This document shows, in pieces, positions 61,499-64,000 of a DNA stretch of 64,000 nucleotides. The stretch is from Novosphingobium kunmingense (GTDB taxonomy: Bacteria > Pseudomonadota > Alphaproteobacteria > Sphingomonadales > Sphingomonadaceae). The translations under genes and the position numbers were made by a program. The stretch spans positions 310,001 through 374,000 of the forward strand of contig NZ_PHUF01000005.1 of the NCBI RefSeq assembly GCF_002813245.1, read 5' to 3'. The notes under the pieces were generated by a model. The model worked only from the letters and a program-made list of their open reading frames with translations, was not told the origin of the DNA and did no database searches. How positions within the stretch are numbered: the first letter of the stretch is position 1; each line of letters opens with the position of its first letter.

Positions 61499-64000
61499 AT
61501 GTTGAGTTTAGGCGAGATCGATGCCCTTGAGCGCGGGCTCAAGGCGTCCATTGTTGCGCTGAATAAGAAACGGACAGCCGCTGTTACGTTGATTGAAGCA
61601 GTTGACCACGTAATGTTGTGGCCTGAGCCCTTTGATGACATGGCGCCGATAGTTTCGACGCATAGCCTTGATAATCTCATTTCACGCGCACCGCTGCTGA
61701 TTTGCGCCGTTGCTGCAGAAATCGGCTTCCGCTTCGAAGGGGTTGGGACGGTGTTCTGGGCGAAGTTCAGCGACGCGCTTGGGCTTAGCGTAACCATGGC
61801 GCATCGCCAGCGCATTGCCGAAATCTTCGAGACGCAGGCCAAGCGCTACGATTTGTCGCGGCCGAGCGATAGTGCGTTCAGCAGCCATTTCTCGATCATT
61901 GCCTGGCCGATCGCTAATGCACTGCTACCGGTCGATCTCGTCGGCGCAGTCAGCCGGCTTATGGCGCGCGCGCCGGTCGCTGCGCTGCCCGGACCGGGAC
62001 GGACGAGCAATTTTCCGAGCTTGCGTGCTTGGGCGAGCGCCGCCGAGGGAGCCCGGCTCACCGACTGGCTGCGCTTCGAGGGGCCGAGCGGGCGCGTCCT
62101 GAGCGCGCTTCTCACGGAGAATCGCGGGACTTTGCTGTCGTCAGCGACATACACCCGTTTGCGCGACGCTGTCGCTACCGATCCTGAAGCCTTTTTTGCA
62201 GCGCGAGCAGCTCGCCTGCGCGGGCGAACCGCAAAGCCGCCAACTGCCACCCAACAGACATTGGGACGCCTCGCACTGCTCGCTGACGCCAGTGGCGTGC
62301 ATCTTTTCGTGAGTTGGCCCACACTGTCTCCGGCGCTGTATGACGAGGCGCGCGGCATTGCCCGTTCCGCTGGGTGGAAGCCGCGCCTGTGGAACGCGGG
62401 CAGCTTTCTTCACCCGGACACGGCGCTGGGAACCGGTCCATTTGCAATCACGCTTGGCTCCGCACCGGGCGAAGAGGATGCCGCCTATCCTGACGCTGCG
62501 AGCGTCTTTGGCGCGGGCACGGACATCGCAGCGATGCTTGCCAGCAGGACCATCGACTGGACGGCGACACTCCTGTTCGATGTCAACGCCGACCGCAGTC
62601 AGGCGGAACAGCGTTTTGGTGTCTTGAACGATGTGTCAGGCTATGCTTGGCTTGGACGAAGGCTCGACACGGCGCCACTCGTCGGGCTCAAGCAACTCGG
62701 CGCAGCCGGCGGCTATCGCTTCTACGAGGCCAATCTCGCCGAAGGGGCCGACCGGGCGATCCTGATCAAAGAAGACCTGCTCGCCAACCAGCGTCGGGCA
62801 TTGCTTGCCCGCCATCCAATCGATGCGATTAGTGCTCCGCAGGGCGTCGTCCGACCCGATCGACCATTTCTGATCTACAGCGACAGCACAGACACCGAGT
62901 GCGACGCAATGCCGCAGCGTCTACCCGCCAATGGTCGCATCACTGCGGTTTCCGGGCTCGCCGGCCGGCCCGGGCTTCGCGCCGAAGCTGCACCGAGTGC
63001 TGAGGACGGCGTTGCCGACATCATTGTGTTTGAACGCGACAGCGCCTTCGAAGCGCTGGTCGAACGCCGCTTGCAGTTGCGGGTCGAAAGCGCGGTACCA
63101 CTCGTCGGTGTGAGCGTGACGGCCGATCTTGAGATCGACGGACGCCTGATCGCGCGTGGACGCGAGCGGCTCGCCACGTTGCCGACGACAATTGCCTCCA
63201 GTTCGAAACTCCTGGCGCCGCTCTATGACGATGTCGTTCGCGCCAAACTCCTCGAAACCGGCAAGGGAATGCTCCGTGTGGCGCTTGGACGTTCGCGTGC
63301 GCTCGCGATTCCGCTCGAACGGCCTCCGGCCTCGGTCGAATGGACCGAAGACGGGCCGCAATTGGTCGGCGCAGACCTCAATGCCACGTTGGTTGAGGCA
63401 AGCGCGCAGGCACCGCATCGGTTCGTGGCTTCCGACACCATCGCCCCGCCAAGTCGCGGGGCCAAAGCATATGGGTTGTTGCTGTCGGATGGCCGTATTG
63501 CCGACCCGTTGCAGATTCTCAGTTCCAACATATTCGATTATGGCGATTTCACCGCACAATTTGGCTCCGACGTCGGTTCGCGGCGGATGTTCGACCATGG
63601 CAAGGGCGTCGGTGATATCGCGCGTGCCCGTATTGCCTGGGCGCGGGCGCGATGCACGTCGCTGCCGGCGATCGGCGCCAAGGGGCGCATCGTTCGCCAC
63701 TTTGAAGACCCATTGGTCATCGATCTATGCGGTCGCGCCTGGTCCCGTGCCGAGCAGGACAGCAAGGACAGCCCGACCGATCCGCATGCTTCGCTGTGGG
63801 ACATCGCCGTCTCGCGCCGCATGGTCACTGTTCCGGCCCAAGCAGGCCCGGATGAGGCCGCGCTGTTCGCGCGGGCGTTTGTGCAGCAGGCTCGTTCGCT
63901 TGACCCCGACTGGCCCATCGCCAGCACGGTGCCCGCAGACGGCGCGATGGACGACGCACTGAACGCGGCATTTTCGGAAGTGATCGTCGAACTGCATGCC
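61499..64000 (+). CDS. Large protein of unknown function, cut by window edge
   Basis: The frame is open from ATG 61499 to the last base, 834 codons with no stop seen. The start is weakly supported by a ribosome site. The N-terminus reads MLSLGEIDALERGLKASIV, followed by FRFEGVGTVFWAKFSDALG and FSSHFSIIAWPIANALLPVDLVGAVSRLM, a helical region I cannot assign. Beta-rich modules with LFLTENRG-type and DRAILIKEDLLANQRRALLARHPID segments follow. No Walker A, nuclease or protease motif was recognised. It is divergent from ATPase 2, so its job is likely tied to the same module; a large effector or scaffold is a guess. Confidence 0.7.
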   Translation, partial: MLSLGEIDALERGLKASIVALNKKRTAAVTLIEAVDHVMLWPEPFDDMAPIVSTHSLDNLISRAPLLICAVAAEIGFRFEGVGTVFWAKFSDALGLSVTMAHRQRIAEIFETQAKRYDLSRPSDSAFSSHFSIIAWPIANALLPVDLVGAVSRLMARAPVAALPGPGRTSNFPSLRAWASAAEGARLTDWLRFEGPSGRVLSALLTENRGTLLSSATYTRLRDAVATDPEAFFAARAARLRGRTAKPPTATQQTLGRLALLADASGVHLFVSWPTLSPALYDEARGIARSAGWKPRLWNAGSFLHPDTALGTGPFAITLGSAPGEEDAAYPDAASVFGAGTDIAAMLASRTIDWTATLLFDVNADRSQAEQRFGVLNDVSGYAWLGRRLDTAPLVGLKQLGAAGGYRFYEANLAEGADRAILIKEDLLANQRRALLARHPIDAISAPQGVVRPDRPFLIYSDSTDTECDAMPQRLPANGRITAVSGLAGRPGLRAEAAPSAEDGVADIIVFERDSAFEALVERRLQLRVESAVPLVGVSVTADLEIDGRLIARGRERLATLPTTIASSSKLLAPLYDDVVRAKLLETGKGMLRVALGRSRALAIPLERPPASVEWTEDGPQLVGADLNATLVEASAQAPHRFVASDTIAPPSRGAKAYGLLLSDGRIADPLQILSSNIFDYGDFTAQFGSDVGSRRMFDHGKGVGDIARARIAWARARCTSLPAIGAKGRIVRHFEDPLVIDLCGRAWSRAEQDSKDSPTDPHASLWDIAVSRRMVTVPAQAGPDEAALFARAFVQQARSLDPDWPIASTVPADGAMDDALNAAFSEVIVELHA

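Larger units (their letters stand above)
25322..64000. mobile_element. Integrative and conjugative element (Tn4371/trb type), right part beyond window
   Basis: The element begins between the trmB stop and the integrase at 25464 and runs off the right edge. Backbone genes seen are a tyrosine recombinase, a DUF6499-DUF2285 regulator, DUF2274, trbI-G-F-L-K-J-E-D-C-B, a CopG regulator and traG. Relaxase, replication/partition genes and the right attachment site are not in the window. Cargo comprises a quorum-sensing cassette, a lasso-peptide cluster, Fic and nucleotidyltransferase-HEPN genes, and a defence-like module. The exact left end is not determined. Confidence 0.85.

Noticed and set aside
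61308..61505. 65-codon plus-strand frame between ATPase 2 and the large gene
   Set aside because: No ribosome site and a composition unlike the neighbours; it runs into the start of the large gene in another frame.

Overview
The window reads as a high-GC alphaproteobacterial chromosome, most likely order Sphingomonadales. Supporting signs are an RcGTA-type gene-transfer-agent cluster, CtrA and DivK cell-cycle regulators, a cytosolic serine palmitoyltransferase with its own acyl carrier protein (sphingolipid synthesis), a DksA with the C/T/T/A cysteine pattern, and a lasso-peptide cluster with an isopeptidase. No rRNA, tRNA or CRISPR array was seen.

Layout. 1-5.5 kb: head and packaging genes of a gene transfer agent, all on the minus strand, running off the left edge (small terminase-like, large terminase, portal, small membrane protein, protease, capsid, connector). 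A sigma70-like promoter with an upstream TAACC/GGTTA palindrome precedes them. 5.7-11 kb: housekeeping genes (YqaA-like membrane protein, GST, TPR protein, SGNH esterase) and the acp-spt pair. 11.3-13.6 kb: a lower-GC islet with a sulfotransferase and a possibly 5'-truncated protein of unknown function. 13.6-25.3 kb: core chromosome with divK, a compact run of overlapping metabolic genes, dksA, a PilZ protein, a solute-binding lipoprotein, ctrA, a glycosyltransferase and trmB.

25.4 kb to the right edge: an integrative and conjugative element (ICE) of the Tn4371/trb type inserted just after trmB. It carries a tyrosine recombinase, a frameshifted DUF6499-DUF2285 regulator, and a quorum-sensing cassette (LuxR, LuxI, PhyH dioxygenase, GntR). 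A complete lasso-peptide cluster follows: ECF sigma factor, TonB receptor and isopeptidase on the plus strand facing cyclase, protease and a 45-residue precursor on the minus strand. Next come mobile mystery proteins A/B (Fic), a nucleotidyltransferase-HEPN fusion, the full trbBCDEJKLFGI operon and a TraG coupling protein.

The last 9.5 kb holds a candidate undescribed defence-like module: a DruA-like (DUF4338) protein containing a 12-G homopolymer, two paralogous GHKL ATPases, a sigma-like protein, and a divergent protein of at least 834 residues cut by the window edge. How the parts work together is inference. The lasso cluster should make, export and later re-import and open a 23-residue lasso peptide. 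The quorum-sensing cassette, lasso cluster and defence-like genes travel together as ICE cargo.
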